Numbered from the stretch's first letter, positions 7,944 to 17,759 are shown. The stretch is DNA of 64,000 bases from Oscillospiraceae bacterium (GCA_015066515.1 SVOH01000007.1:24687-88686), one strand, 5' to 3'. Numbers and translations: made by a program. Notes: generated by a model from the letters alone, not told the origin.

Positions 7944-9115
7944 AATAACTCTTCCTTCTTAAGTAATTTCATTCGCTGTTCACTGCCACATTCAAGCGGT
8001 GTAGCCAGTGAAAGATTATATATATCAGTGGCGCGACACTCAGTTTCAAACACCTGTTGCGCATCACTTTCTAACTGCTTTATTTGAACTGCTCGAGTAA
8101 TAATCGGTATAACACCTTGTGGTTTTTTTAGATGATTTATACCGTTTTCGCTAAATCCAAGCACACGCACATAGGGCGGAGTGGTCATAAAAAAGCTGCC
8201 ATCAAATTCTAAAAAAGCCGATAAAATCAGTCGTCTTATACGGGCGAGTGTGTATCGTTTGGTTTTAATCATATTGTATAGTTCGTCTAGGCTTGTAGCA
8301 ACACGCGCCGAAAAATAAATTTTGTTTTCCAGACCCTCGCTTATGTCGGGCAGATTTTTAATTTGGTCGGCTGTTTTGGTTCTAATTGAATAAAGAACGG
8401 CATTTTCAAGTCTTTTTATATCAGAAATATCCTTGTCGTTTATAATACCGCGTATCTCGCGTGGCATAAAACGTTCGGTATAACCAATATTTCCCTTTAA
8501 CAGTTCTGTGCGAATAAAAGAAGACGATACAAAACCGTCATCGATCTCGCCCGAGTCGTGACCTGCGCCCAAGCGCTTTATGGTGTCGAATTCTATTGGT
8601 AAATTAAGCTTTTTAGCAGCTATTATATATTCGATGCCAAGGTTATTGTTAGCGCCACGCAAAAGGGTAAAGTCAACACCCATTTCGGCGGCAATCTGCT
8701 CGCGAGCTACAGCAAACGTAACGCCGGATTTTGCCTTTTCGGACACTTTTGCAAAAAAGTTGTCGCTATTAAGTATGTCGGCGGCATCGTACAAGGCCTT
8801 AATATCGCCACATTCACTGCCAAATACAATTTTTTCACAGCCTAAATTATATAGTTGCCATACGCTGCCAAGCGCAAAGTTTTGAGCTGTGGACATACTC
8901 CACAAAACAGGTAATTCTGCCACAATATCGGCTCCGCACAAAAGTGCAAACTTAGCGCGCATTTGCTTGCTTATTATTGCCGTATCACCACGCTGCACAA
9001 AGTTACCGCTTATAACGCAGGCTACTGTGTCTCCTTGTGTTTTGGCGTAGTCTATAATGCGCTTGTGACCTGTGTGCAGTGGATTGAATTCGGCAATTAT
9101 ACCGACACAAGACAA
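7940..9115 (-). CDS. tmcAL: tRNA(Met) cytidine acetate ligase (TmcAL)
   Basis: Nucleotidyltransferase-fold enzyme (formerly YlbM/UPF0348) that uses ATP and acetate to make N4-acetylcytidine at the wobble base of elongator tRNA-Met. Hallmarks are GIIAEFNPLHTGHK (the HxGH motif), CVISGNFVQRGD, FALLCGADIVAELP and RLGAGHDS. The longest frame begins with TTG at 9136, but AGAGGTG inside that stretch places the start at TTG 9115 (M-S-C-V-G-I-I). Divergent from ackA, which makes the cell's acetate/acetyl-phosphate pool; this pairing is common in Firmicutes. Confidence 0.94.
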   Translation of the reverse strand: MSCVGIIAEFNPLHTGHKRIIDYAKTQGDTVACVISGNFVQRGDTAIISKQMRAKFALLCGADIVAELPVLWSMSTAQNFALGSVWQLYNLGCEKIVFGSECGDIKALYDAADILNSDNFFAKVSEKAKSGVTFAVAREQIAAEMGVDFTLLRGANNNLGIEYIIAAKKLNLPIEFDTIKRLGAGHDSGEIDDGFVSSSFIRTELLKGNIGYTERFMPREIRGIINDKDISDIKRLENAVLYSIRTKTADQIKNLPDISEGLENKIYFSARVATSLDELYNMIKTKRYTLARIRRLILSAFLEFDGSFFMTTPPYVRVLGFSENGINHLKKPQGVIPIITRAVQIKQLESDAQQVFETECRATDIYNLSLATPLECGSEQRMKLLKKEELL

Positions 9116-9248
9116 AAAAATCACCTCTTTTTTCAAAAATACTTGAAAATTAAGAATTTATCAAGTAAAATAATCAATGTATGTTTATGGCAATATTTTA
9201 CCATATTAATTTTTATCTTTCAATATTTAATTTTAAGGAGTAATTGAA

Positions 9249-10448
9249 ATGAAGGTATTTGTAGTTAATGCAGGTAGTTCATCACTTAAGTATCAGCTTA
9301 TTGATATGGACAATGAGGTTGTTTTGGCAAAGGGTCTATGTGAGCGTATTGGCGTTACAGGCGCTATTACACACAAGGCTGCTGACGGTAGAGTTTACAA
9401 GGCAGAAACCGATATGCCAACGCACAGCGAGGCTTTTGAGGCAGTAGTTTACGCTATGACAAAGTCCGAGGCAAAGGTTATTGATTCTCTTGATGAGGTT
9501 AGCGCTATCGGTCACCGTGTTGTTCACGGCGCTGAAGAGTTTAACAAATCAGCTCTTATTACAGATGAAATGATCGCAAAGGTGCGCGAGTGCAGCGTTA
9601 TGGCTCCACTTCACAACCCTGCAAATATACTCGGTATCGAGGCTTGCACCAAGACCTTTGGCGACAAGATTCCTCAGGTTGGCGTGTTCGATACATCTTT
9701 CCATCAGACAATGCCTGCAATGGCTTATATGTATGCATTACCTTATGAGTATTACGATAAATACCGTGTTCGTAAGTACGGCTTCCACGGAACATCACAC
9801 AGCTTTGTAAGTGACCGTGCGGCCGACCTTGAGGGCAAAGATAAAAAGGAACTTAAGATTATTACCTGCCACCTTGGTAACGGCTGTTCAATCAGTGCTA
9901 TTAAAGACGGCGTTTGCGTAGATACCACAATGGGCTTTACTCCACTTGATGGCTTTATGATGGGTACCCGTAGCGGAACACTTGATCCATCTGCTCTTAC
10001 ATACATTGCAGAAAAAGAGGGCCTTACCTTTGCTGATATTGATGCTATCTGCAACAAAAAGTCAGGCGTTTTAGGCATCTCGGGTGTTTCTAACGACAAC
10101 CGTGACGTAGATGCTGCTGCAAAGGGTGGTAACGAACGCGCTAAGCTTGCTATCGATATGCAACGTTATCAGATTCTTAAATTTGTTGGTTCTTATATCG
10201 CTGCTATGAACGGCGTTGACACCATTGTGTTCACAGGTGGTATCGGCGAAAACGACGAAGAGCTTCGTGAATACATCTGCGAAAACTTAGGTTATCTTGG
10301 TGTAAAGCTTAATGCCGAGGCTAATAAAGTTCACGGTGAAGAAATTAAGATTTCTACCGATGACAGTAAGGTTAACGTTTACATTATTCCTACTAACGAA
10401 GAACTCAAAATTGCACGCGATACAAAGGCTATCGTAGAATCCCTATAA
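9249..10448 (+). CDS. ackA: Acetate kinase
   Basis: Interconverts acetyl-phosphate + ADP and acetate + ATP, the ATP-yielding step of acetate fermentation. 399 residues, typical length. Motifs include the N-terminal VNAGSSSLKYQLID, GHRVVHG, FDTSFHQTMP, YGFHGTSH, GCSISAI, TRSGTLDP and FTGGIGEN. AAGGAG precedes ATG 9249. No phosphotransacetylase gene lies in this window. Confidence 0.98.
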   Translation: MKVFVVNAGSSSLKYQLIDMDNEVVLAKGLCERIGVTGAITHKAADGRVYKAETDMPTHSEAFEAVVYAMTKSEAKVIDSLDEVSAIGHRVVHGAEEFNKSALITDEMIAKVRECSVMAPLHNPANILGIEACTKTFGDKIPQVGVFDTSFHQTMPAMAYMYALPYEYYDKYRVRKYGFHGTSHSFVSDRAADLEGKDKKELKIITCHLGNGCSISAIKDGVCVDTTMGFTPLDGFMMGTRSGTLDPSALTYIAEKEGLTFADIDAICNKKSGVLGISGVSNDNRDVDAAAKGGNERAKLAIDMQRYQILKFVGSYIAAMNGVDTIVFTGGIGENDEELREYICENLGYLGVKLNAEANKVHGEEIKISTDDSKVNVYIIPTNEELKIARDTKAIVESL

Positions 10449-10466
10449 TTTATTAAGAAAGGTTTG

Positions 10467-10507
10467 GCGGAAAATAGCATCGTCCGGTGTGGTTTTCCGC
10501 TTTCTTT
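10467..10507 (+). terminator. Terminator after ackA
   Basis: GCGGAAAA (10467-10474) pairs with TTTTCCGC (10493-10500), followed by TTTCTTT. The T-tract ends only seven bases before the galK ATG. Confidence 0.75.
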
Positions 10508-10513
10508 GATAAT

Positions 10514-11791
10514 ATGAATATTTCAGAACTTAAACAAAACATACAAAACGGAAAATTTGACAAAGAATTTACAATGCTTTACGGTGATGTTGTTGTTGCC
10601 AAAGAACGTTACATCGAGGCTGTAGATGAGTTTGTAAATTTATACGGTGACCGCAATAATATACGTCTTTTCTCGGCCCCCGGTCGTACCGAGGTTGGTG
10701 GTAATCATACCGACCATCAGCACGGTCGTGTGCTTGCTGGTAGTGTTAATCTTGACATAATTGCAGTAGTAGCGCAAAACGATGACAACATTGTCCGTAT
10801 TAAGTCAAAGGGTTATAATATGGACGAGGTCGATGTTTCTGACCTTGATAAAAAAGAGACCGAGCAGGGCAGAGCGCGTTCGCTTATACGCGGTGTAATG
10901 GCAGCCTTTAAAAACGGCGGTTATAATGTTGGCGGTTTTGATGCCTATACCACATCAAACGTGCTTAAAGGCTCGGGGCTTTCATCCTCGGCGGCATTTG
11001 AAGTACTTGTGTCAAACGTTGTGAACGGTCTATATAATGACGCAAAGGTCGATGCGGTAACTATGGCAAAATACTCGCAGTTTGCCGAGTGTGAATATTT
11101 TGGCAAACCTTGCGGACTGCTTGACCAAATGGCATCAAGCGTGGGCGGCTTTACCTATGCCGATTTTTGTGACCCACAAAACCCGATTGTTGATAAAATA
11201 AGTATCGATTTAAACGAGTCCGATCATACGCTTTGCGTTGTCGACACGGGCGGAAATCACGCAAATTTAACGCAGGATTATGCCGATATTACACTTGAGT
11301 GTAGGGCTGTTTCAAACGCCTTGGGTGTAGAGTTTTTGCGTGACGCAAGCATGGATGATTTTTATAAAAATTATGCTCAAATTCGTCAACAATGCGGTGA
11401 CCGAGCAATGCTTCGTGCTATGCATTTCTTTAACGAAAACGAGCGTGTTTTAACCCAAAAATCCGCACTTCGCCGTGGCGATTTTAATACGTTTTTTGTA
11501 ACTGTTAAACGTTCGGGCGAATCATCTTATGACCTATTGCAAAACGTATATTCGCCATCTAATCCACGCGAGCAGGCCATATCTGTAGCGCTTGCTCTTA
11601 CAAAGCAATTTTTAAACGGTCGCGGTGCTTATCGTGTTCACGGTGGTGGTTTTGCGGGCACTATTCAGTGTTATATACCAAACAAGATGTTTGATGATTA
11701 TAAGCAAATGATAGAATCTGTGTTTGGCGAGGGTTCTTGTGTTAAGTTGTTTGTTCGTGCAGTAGGCGGATATGAGCTAAAGGGTGAATAA
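10514..11791 (+). CDS. galK: Galactokinase (GHMP family)
   Basis: Phosphorylates D-galactose to galactose-1-phosphate (Leloir pathway). About 425 residues. The galactokinase signature GRTEVGGNHTDHQHG, the GHMP ATP-binding loop LKGSGLSSSAAFE, the GLLDQMASSVGG segment with the catalytic Asp and the C-terminal GGGFAGTIQC are all present. The ATG at 10514 is the likely start. An in-frame GTG at 10487 lies inside the ackA terminator and adds non-conserved residues. Neither has a Shine-Dalgarno sequence. The next gene begins one base after the stop, so they form an operon. Confidence 0.93.
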   Translation: MNISELKQNIQNGKFDKEFTMLYGDVVVAKERYIEAVDEFVNLYGDRNNIRLFSAPGRTEVGGNHTDHQHGRVLAGSVNLDIIAVVAQNDDNIVRIKSKGYNMDEVDVSDLDKKETEQGRARSLIRGVMAAFKNGGYNVGGFDAYTTSNVLKGSGLSSSAAFEVLVSNVVNGLYNDAKVDAVTMAKYSQFAECEYFGKPCGLLDQMASSVGGFTYADFCDPQNPIVDKISIDLNESDHTLCVVDTGGNHANLTQDYADITLECRAVSNALGVEFLRDASMDDFYKNYAQIRQQCGDRAMLRAMHFFNENERVLTQKSALRRGDFNTFFVTVKRSGESSYDLLQNVYSPSNPREQAISVALALTKQFLNGRGAYRVHGGGFAGTIQCYIPNKMFDDYKQMIESVFGEGSCVKLFVRAVGGYELKGE

Positions 11792-11792
11792 T

Positions 11793-12512
11793 ATGACCGA
11801 AAGTATTTGGAACGGATTTAAGCGCCTTGACTTTCAGTTTGAAGGCAGGGATTGTATTCTTGTTTGTCCCGACAGTGCGTGTGAAGGCAATAAATGGCTA
11901 TATCGCACCGAATATTTTGGTGCTTTTCCTGATTTGGAATTAGCAATGCTAAAAGAGGGTTACCATTTGGCTTATATGCAAAACACAACACGTTTGTGCC
12001 CCGAGAGTGATACCGATATGCGACCTAAGTTTTGCGATTATTTGAGTGAGCAATTTGGTCTTAATAAAAAATGCGCGCTTGTTGGTATGAGCTGTGGTGG
12101 TATGCAGGCAGTATATTTTGCCGCAAAATACCCACAGTATGTAGCGTGTGCTTATCTTGATGCACCTGTTATGAACTACTTAAGTTGGCCTTTCGCTTTA
12201 GGTATAGGTCAAAATGATTGTTCTCAAGAATTTATAGATAATATGGGAATTGGATTGTCAGAACTAATTAATTTTAGAAATCATCCGATAGACCAAAAAG
12301 AAAACCTGCTTAAATCGGGTATACCGATAATGTTGATTTCAGGCGATAGCGACAAAACAGTACCGTTTTGTGAAAACGGACAGCTTTTGTGGGATTATTA
12401 CAGGGCTAACAATGCCCAAATTGAAGTAATAATTAAGCCGGGCGGCGACCATCATCCGCACGGTTTATCTGATAACACACCAATTGTTAAATTTATACAA
12501 AGGTATTATTAA
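11793..12512 (+). CDS. Alpha/beta hydrolase
   Basis: 239-residue alpha/beta-hydrolase-fold protein. The nucleophile elbow is GMSCGG (Ser within GxSxGG), the probable acid lies in LISGDSDKTVP and the catalytic His in PGGDHHPHG. It resembles small acyl-esterases or deacetylases. No signal peptide, so cytoplasmic. Start ATG 11793 (AAAGGGTG upstream) is preferred over GTG 11784, which overlaps galK. Co-transcription with galK suggests removal of acyl groups from imported sugars; that substrate is a guess. Confidence 0.8.
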   Translation: MTESIWNGFKRLDFQFEGRDCILVCPDSACEGNKWLYRTEYFGAFPDLELAMLKEGYHLAYMQNTTRLCPESDTDMRPKFCDYLSEQFGLNKKCALVGMSCGGMQAVYFAAKYPQYVACAYLDAPVMNYLSWPFALGIGQNDCSQEFIDNMGIGLSELINFRNHPIDQKENLLKSGIPIMLISGDSDKTVPFCENGQLLWDYYRANNAQIEVIIKPGGDHHPHGLSDNTPIVKFIQRYY

Positions 12513-12546
12513 ATTAAATTAAATCCGCCAAAGTCGGATTTAACTC

Positions 12547-12575
12547 AAAAAATCCTCGTTCAGAGGATTTTTTTG
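12547..12575 (+). terminator. Terminator of the galK operon
   Basis: AAAATCCTC/GAGGATTTT stem with a GTTCA loop, then TTTTTG. A second small hairpin AATCCG..CGGATT lies just upstream (about 12520-12541). Confidence 0.85.
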
Positions 12576-12577
12576 TT

Positions 12578-12616
12578 TGCAAGTATTTACTACGGCGAAA
12601 TGCAAGTATGTACTAC
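12578..12616 (+). repeat. Direct repeat upstream of the surface-protein promoter
   Basis: TGCAAGTATTTACTAC (12578-12593) and TGCAAGTATGTACTAC (12601-12616) are 15/16 identical and start 23 bp apart, about two helical turns. They lie 65-100 bp upstream of the -35 element, so an activator or repressor site is possible. Confidence 0.6.
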
Positions 12617-12680
12617 AATCTTGTTGTTATCTTGCACAAAAAAGTAATTGCATTTTTTCTTGTTTTTTACACTTGCGAAC

Positions 12681-12708
12681 TTGAAAAATTTTTTAAATGT
12701 GATATAAT
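12681..12708 (+). promoter_or_regulatory. Sigma-A promoter of the large secreted protein gene
   Basis: TTGAAA (12681-12686), 16-bp spacer, TATAAT (12703-12708). The start point near 12715 leaves a leader of about 34 bases containing AAGGAGAGGAG. Confidence 0.75.
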
Positions 12709-12748
12709 TTACTATGTACAATTATTTATAAGGAGAGGAGTTTTTCTT

Positions 12749-15700
12749 ATGAAGAAAACAATCCAAAAATTACTTTCAGTTGTTTTGGTAATGGCTATCT
12801 GTATTAGCGCTGTTTGTGCATGCCTTATTACAGTAAATGCTGCAGATACAAGTGCTACCTACACCATAACTGCTGAGTCATTACACGCTTATGCCGACGA
12901 GGGCAAGGCTACTATGACATTTAATCTTGATAGCGGTTTTACAAGCGGTAGTTTTACACTGCTTAAAGACAACGCGTCATTTAACGTTAATTATGATAAG
13001 GAAGGCAATCTAATACCTCCTTCACCGTGGAACTCTGAATACGGCGACGTTGAGATTGAGGTTGTTGGAGGTACTACAGTAGATGGTACTGCGTTAACAG
13101 CAGACCAAATGGCTGTAACTATTTTTAACGATACTAACAACAATGGTAAAAACGATGCTGAAGAAGAGGGCGACGTTAGATCTTCAAACAATGCGTTATG
13201 GTATGACAAGCCTGTTAGCGAAGGTGGCACACATAAAGATGCCGACGGTAACGAATTTGATTTCGTACCAGACGTAATCACTAATCGTTTTGAAACCTAC
13301 AGACTTTCAAACATTTCTTTTGATAGTGGTGACGTTGTATACAAGAGCCTTACTTTAGAGTTTACATTTGAGTGGGACTATTGTATGCAGCCAAACTCAA
13401 AGAACGAAATTATATTTGCTCAAGAAGGTCAAACAGACCACTTAGGTAATGAATATTCAGCACCTGTTCTTAAAAACGGTGAAACAAGTTACGTTCTTTC
13501 TGAAAATGTAGTTGAAGGAAATGTAAACTATTTCCATTCACACTGTGCAAAGAATATTGATACTAATACACAGTTGTTACAAAAGAACGAATATGGTGTA
13601 TATTCATGCGTATGTGACTTGTGCGGTAAGGCAGGAATTCAACTTTTTCCTGATGATATAGCAGGCACAAAGACAAACGCGTATTACGATATATCTGCAA
13701 TGAATATTGTGTATGAAGATGACGGTACTGTTTCACTAAACGTTCACTGTCCTGGATTTCAAGCAACAAAAGAAAAGCTTGTTATAAGCTATACAAATGG
13801 TAAGAAAACCATTTATGGCGATAACAAGACAAGTGAAATGGTCGGCAATACTAGTATGGAATTATCTCCATATGCAAAAGAGAAGGTAATAAAGGATGAC
13901 GGTACTTTTTATTACCTTGATAACGTTCTTCCGGCAGACACATATATGTATGTAATAAAGGGCCTTTCGGCAAAAGATATTGGTACTAAATTTTATATCA
14001 CCCGTATTGTCGAGGGCAGTGGCGAACAATACGATGGTAAATTATTTGCAGGTAATACTCAAGAAATATCTTTGGTGGATTATTGCTCCGGCGTAGTAGG
14101 CGGTACAAAGGTTTATTACCCTGAGGGCACTACCGAAGCACAAGTTAAAGCTGACAAGGCTGTTGCCGTAGCATTTATTAACTACGGTGCCGCAGCTGCA
14201 AATGCGCTCAATCATAAGGTTTCTTACGAAAAAGAAGAAATCGTTACCACCGACACATGGGACGGTAACAAGACAGAACCAACTACCACAGACGAGGCAG
14301 GTAACATTATTATCAATACTGCCGAAGAGCTTGCATGGGTAGCGCTTCAGGGTGGTGACGCAACACAAAACGTTAACTACAAGGTTGTGGCAAACTCCGT
14401 ATTTGATATGAAGGGTATGGAAGGCATTACCCTTTACTCTACTGCAGCACAGGTTAAAGCTGCTACAAAGACTACAAATTATTGGCGTCTTGCAGCAGAT
14501 GGTTCTTCTCCTGCATTCCAGGGTAACTTTGACGGTAATGGTCTTATCGTATATAACATTTATACAGGTACAGGTCGTAGTCATACCGGTTTATTCCCAG
14601 CAACACACTCTGTAGCGCAGGGTTCAATTACAATTGAAAATGTTTCTGTTGTATCATCACACGTTGGTGGCTACCACGGTGCAGGCGCTATTGTTGGTAT
14701 AGCGAATACAAGCAATACAAGCACAAAGATGTATTTTGATAATATTGCTGTTAAAAACTGCTATATCTACGATAATAATGACGCAAATACCACTAAAAAA
14801 ATCGGTGGTACTTTAGTCGGTGAATTGGCACATAATGCTGCAACCATAAATAATTGTATTGCAGTTAATAACGTTATTGATTCACAGGGTATTAAGGGTG
14901 GTTTCTTTGGTAACTCTTCAGATTACGCAGGTAAATCCACCGTTACCAATTCAATAACAATTGGTACAACAGCAGAACCTGTATCAATTAACACCGCTTT
15001 GGCTACTAAGGTTGCTACAACAACTTATACAAACGTTTATACCGACCAAGAAACTTCAACATCTGGTATTACAGTTCTTGACACTGCTAATATGAAGGGT
15101 TCTGCCGCCGAGACCAATATGTCTGCTCTTGATTGGAATGGCACATGGGTAACAACTGATTCTTATCCTGAATTTAATCCCGACCTATACTGCACAGACG
15201 TATGGGATGGTACCAAGGTAGAGCCTACAGCAACCGACGCGGAAGGTAATATTATTATTAGTTCTGCAGAAGAGCTTGCTTGGGTAGCTCTTCAGGGTGG
15301 TAGTGCAACAAATGGTAAAAACTATAAGGTTGCAGACGGTATTAAGTACTTTAATATGAATGGTTCAGTAGGTATTAATGCTAACTCTACCGTATCAAAT
15401 GTTAAATCAGCAACTGCAACAGCAAATCTTTGGAATCATAGTGCTGATTTTACAGGCAACTTCGACGGTAATGGTGTTGTTGTTTATAACATTAGAAATG
15501 CAACAGGCCAAGCATACGGTGGTTTGTTCCCACGTATTAATGGTGTCAATTCATCAATTAAAAACGTTACTGTAAAAGCATCTATTATTTATGCTTACCA
15601 CGGTGCCGGCGCTATTCTTGGTCAAGGCTCGGGACAATTTACAACCACAATTGATAATTGCGCAGTTGAGAATTGTTATATGACCGATAACAATAATACT

Positions 15701-17611
15701 AATACAGGTTGCCAAAGATCCGCAGGTATTTTTGTTGGTTCCAGTGCTAACCATTGTATAAAGATAAACAACTGCTTTGCCGCAGGTAACGAATGCTCGG
15801 GCGTTAATTCATACGGTGGATTTGTTGGTAGAGCATCTGCATGGGCACCGGGTAATTTTACATTTACTAATACTGTTTCTTTAGGTATTTCACCATATAC
15901 AACAGCGGGTGCCGGTGCTATTGGTGACGATATCGCTGTAAAGGCAACATGGACAAATGTTTATACTGATACTGATTTACCAAGTGGTGCATCTACAAAC
16001 GCTGTAAATGGTATCAAAAAACTTACAACTGCTCAAATGACAGGCGAGGCTGCAAAAGATAATATGCCCGCTCTTGCTTGGGGTGCTGAATGGTTTGAAG
16101 GTAAGACAGGCGAATACCCATCAATTAATGGCGAGGTTTACGCGGACACTTGGGACGGTAAATTCTCAGAACCAACCGAAACTGATGTAGAAGGTAATAT
16201 TATTATCAGAACTGCTGAACAGATGGCTTGGGTAGCCCTTCGCGGAGCAGCAACAACGGCTGGTAAGTCATATAAAGTTGCTGATGGCATTAAATACTTT
16301 AATATGAGCGGTGCTACAGGTGTTACTACCAATTCAACTGCGGCTGAGGTTAAAGCTGCTACTAAAACCACTAATTACTGGCGTTATGCTTCTGATGGCG
16401 GCAAAGATTACGCATTCCAAGGTAACTTTGACGGTAACGATGTAACCATCTACAACATTTATGCTTACGGTTACGGTCACGGTGCTTTGTTCCCGTATGT
16501 ATATAACGATTCTACTATTGAAAACGTTACCATAAAGGCATCGTTCATTTCGGGTTATCACAATGCAGCCGGTATTGTTGGTAGTGGCGAATTAACAAAA
16601 ACAATTAATATTAACAAGTGCAATGTAGAAAATTGTTATATTACTGATAATGGCAATACAAACACCAGCTGTAAGAGAGCTGCTGCGCAGTTTATTGCAA
16701 GCACGGGTAACAGTAACGTTAATATTTCTAACTGCTTAGCTGCAAATAACACTATTTCGGCTGCAGGTTACGAGGCAGGCTTTGTTGCTACAACCGGTGA
16801 ATATCAACCAAAGGGTACTTCCATTACAAATTCAATTTCAATTGGTGTTTATCCTTATTCTAATGCAAAAATTGGTTCTCTTGGTAAAGGTTTAAATGAA
16901 AAACTCACAGTAGAAAACGTTTATAGTGACGTTGTGTGTGATATTGATGGATTTATAAAAATTAATGCTGATGATGCTAAGGGTGAGGGTGCTTCTAATA
17001 AGTTATCAAATCTTGCTTGGGGTACCGTTTGGTTTACCGGCAAGCCCGGTGAGTATCCTTGCTTTGTGGATGACGGTGTTAAGTACGTGCCTGATGAAAT
17101 TGAGGCATTGCTTGTAGCAAACGGCTATTACAGCAGTTTTATTGCAAACTTTGATAACACATATAACCGTGACAACTTTACAACAAGTGATGAAAATTGC
17201 AACTTCTATGCAACCGGTCTTACTCTTAAGACCAATCCTTATATGACTGTTACATTTGCTTTTCTTGACAAGTATCGTAATGATAAGGCAAACGTTGAGG
17301 CTGTATTTACAGTAAACGGTCAAACTATAACCGTTAAGGGTAGCGAAATGGTTAACAATGAGGGTGCTGGTAGATATCATATGGTAAGACTTAAAGATAT
17401 CGATGTTGCAAGCCTTTGTGACGATATAACCGTAACTCTTAAGTATAACGGCACACAAATAGGCACAGGTAGTATCAGTGTTGCAGGCTTTGGCTTTACA
17501 GCGGCTGATGCAGGCGATGGTTTTGAGTATTACGAAACAGCGGCGCAAGCACTTGTGTTCTACGCAGAAACATTACAAAACAAAATTGCCGTTACTACAT
17601 GGCCGCAATAA
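12749..17611 (+). CDS. Large secreted protein with three GLUG-like beta-helix repeats
   Basis: 1620 residues. An N-terminal signal peptide (hydrophobic core about 8-28, likely cut near VNA-AD at 31) is followed by a cohesin/SLH-associated-type beta domain, a Cys-containing segment (HCAK..CVCDLCGKAG) and a second beta domain. Then come three tandem ~315-residue units, each opening with a D-x-WDG...EP motif, then AEELAWVALQGG, FxGNFDGNG and YNI. The last is the GLUG-like pattern of right-handed beta-helices seen in M26-type surface proteins. A final beta domain ends at WPQ. There is no LPxTG motif, membrane anchor or dockerin. Start ATG 12749 follows AAGGAGAGGAG; upstream in-frame codons cross the promoter. 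Function unknown; adhesion or glycan contact is inference. Confidence 0.88.
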   Translation: MKKTIQKLLSVVLVMAICISAVCACLITVNAADTSATYTITAESLHAYADEGKATMTFNLDSGFTSGSFTLLKDNASFNVNYDKEGNLIPPSPWNSEYGDVEIEVVGGTTVDGTALTADQMAVTIFNDTNNNGKNDAEEEGDVRSSNNALWYDKPVSEGGTHKDADGNEFDFVPDVITNRFETYRLSNISFDSGDVVYKSLTLEFTFEWDYCMQPNSKNEIIFAQEGQTDHLGNEYSAPVLKNGETSYVLSENVVEGNVNYFHSHCAKNIDTNTQLLQKNEYGVYSCVCDLCGKAGIQLFPDDIAGTKTNAYYDISAMNIVYEDDGTVSLNVHCPGFQATKEKLVISYTNGKKTIYGDNKTSEMVGNTSMELSPYAKEKVIKDDGTFYYLDNVLPADTYMYVIKGLSAKDIGTKFYITRIVEGSGEQYDGKLFAGNTQEISLVDYCSGVVGGTKVYYPEGTTEAQVKADKAVAVAFINYGAAAANALNHKVSYEKEEIVTTDTWDGNKTEPTTTDEAGNIIINTAEELAWVALQGGDATQNVNYKVVANSVFDMKGMEGITLYSTAAQVKAATKTTNYWRLAADGSSPAFQGNFDGNGLIVYNIYTGTGRSHTGLFPATHSVAQGSITIENVSVVSSHVGGYHGAGAIVGIANTSNTSTKMYFDNIAVKNCYIYDNNDANTTKKIGGTLVGELAHNAATINNCIAVNNVIDSQGIKGGFFGNSSDYAGKSTVTNSITIGTTAEPVSINTALATKVATTTYTNVYTDQETSTSGITVLDTANMKGSAAETNMSALDWNGTWVTTDSYPEFNPDLYCTDVWDGTKVEPTATDAEGNIIISSAEELAWVALQGGSATNGKNYKVADGIKYFNMNGSVGINANSTVSNVKSATATANLWNHSADFTGNFDGNGVVVYNIRNATGQAYGGLFPRINGVNSSIKNVTVKASIIYAYHGAGAILGQGSGQFTTTIDNCAVENCYMTDNNNTNTGCQRSAGIFVGSSANHCIKINNCFAAGNECSGVNSYGGFVGRASAWAPGNFTFTNTVSLGISPYTTAGAGAIGDDIAVKATWTNVYTDTDLPSGASTNAVNGIKKLTTAQMTGEAAKDNMPALAWGAEWFEGKTGEYPSINGEVYADTWDGKFSEPTETDVEGNIIIRTAEQMAWVALRGAATTAGKSYKVADGIKYFNMSGATGVTTNSTAAEVKAATKTTNYWRYASDGGKDYAFQGNFDGNDVTIYNIYAYGYGHGALFPYVYNDSTIENVTIKASFISGYHNAAGIVGSGELTKTININKCNVENCYITDNGNTNTSCKRAAAQFIASTGNSNVNISNCLAANNTISAAGYEAGFVATTGEYQPKGTSITNSISIGVYPYSNAKIGSLGKGLNEKLTVENVYSDVVCDIDGFIKINADDAKGEGASNKLSNLAWGTVWFTGKPGEYPCFVDDGVKYVPDEIEALLVANGYYSSFIANFDNTYNRDNFTTSDENCNFYATGLTLKTNPYMTVTFAFLDKYRNDKANVEAVFTVNGQTITVKGSEMVNNEGAGRYHMVRLKDIDVASLCDDITVTLKYNGTQIGTGSISVAGFGFTAADAGDGFEYYETAAQALVFYAETLQNKIAVTTWPQ
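14252..17090 (+). repeat. Three tandem ~945-bp coding repeats
   Basis: Units begin at about 14252, 15197 and 16145, spaced 945 and 948 bp, each encoding the WDG-EP opening block, an AEELAWVAL (or AEQMAWVAL) block and a beta-helix ending in ENVYS/TNVYT. The repeats have diverged in sequence but keep near-exact length, so the duplication is old or the length is constrained. Confidence 0.85.
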
Positions 17612-17640
17612 TTACGATAATATAAAGGAGAAAAGTGATA

Positions 17641-17759
17641 TGTTCCAGAAATCAAAAATTGAAATATATGAATTAGACCTTACAGATATTATCGTTACAA
17701 GCGACCCTAATGCTAACTTTGGCGATGAAGACGATGATATCGTAATCTGGCCTAGATAA
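17641..17759 (+). CDS. 39-residue acidic peptide downstream of the surface protein
   Basis: A good AAAGGAG site eight bases before ATG 17641 and a terminator just after the stop support a real gene. The peptide starts MFQKSKIEIYELDLTDIIVT, continues with a Ser-Asp-Pro turn and an acidic GDEDDD run, and ends IVIWPR. The pattern (K-x-E-I-x-x-x-x-x-x-D-I-I-x-T-S) resembles short unannotated peptides often seen in gut Clostridia. There is no signal peptide or membrane segment. Only 29 bp separate it from the large secreted protein, so they share a transcript. Function unknown. Confidence 0.7.

Noticed and set aside
14042..14584. 180-codon minus-strand ORF inside the surface-protein gene, and similar long antisense ORFs (17006-17548, 42010-42582)
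   Set aside because: These are mirror frames of strongly supported genes, with Cys- or Ser-rich low-quality translations and no RBS.
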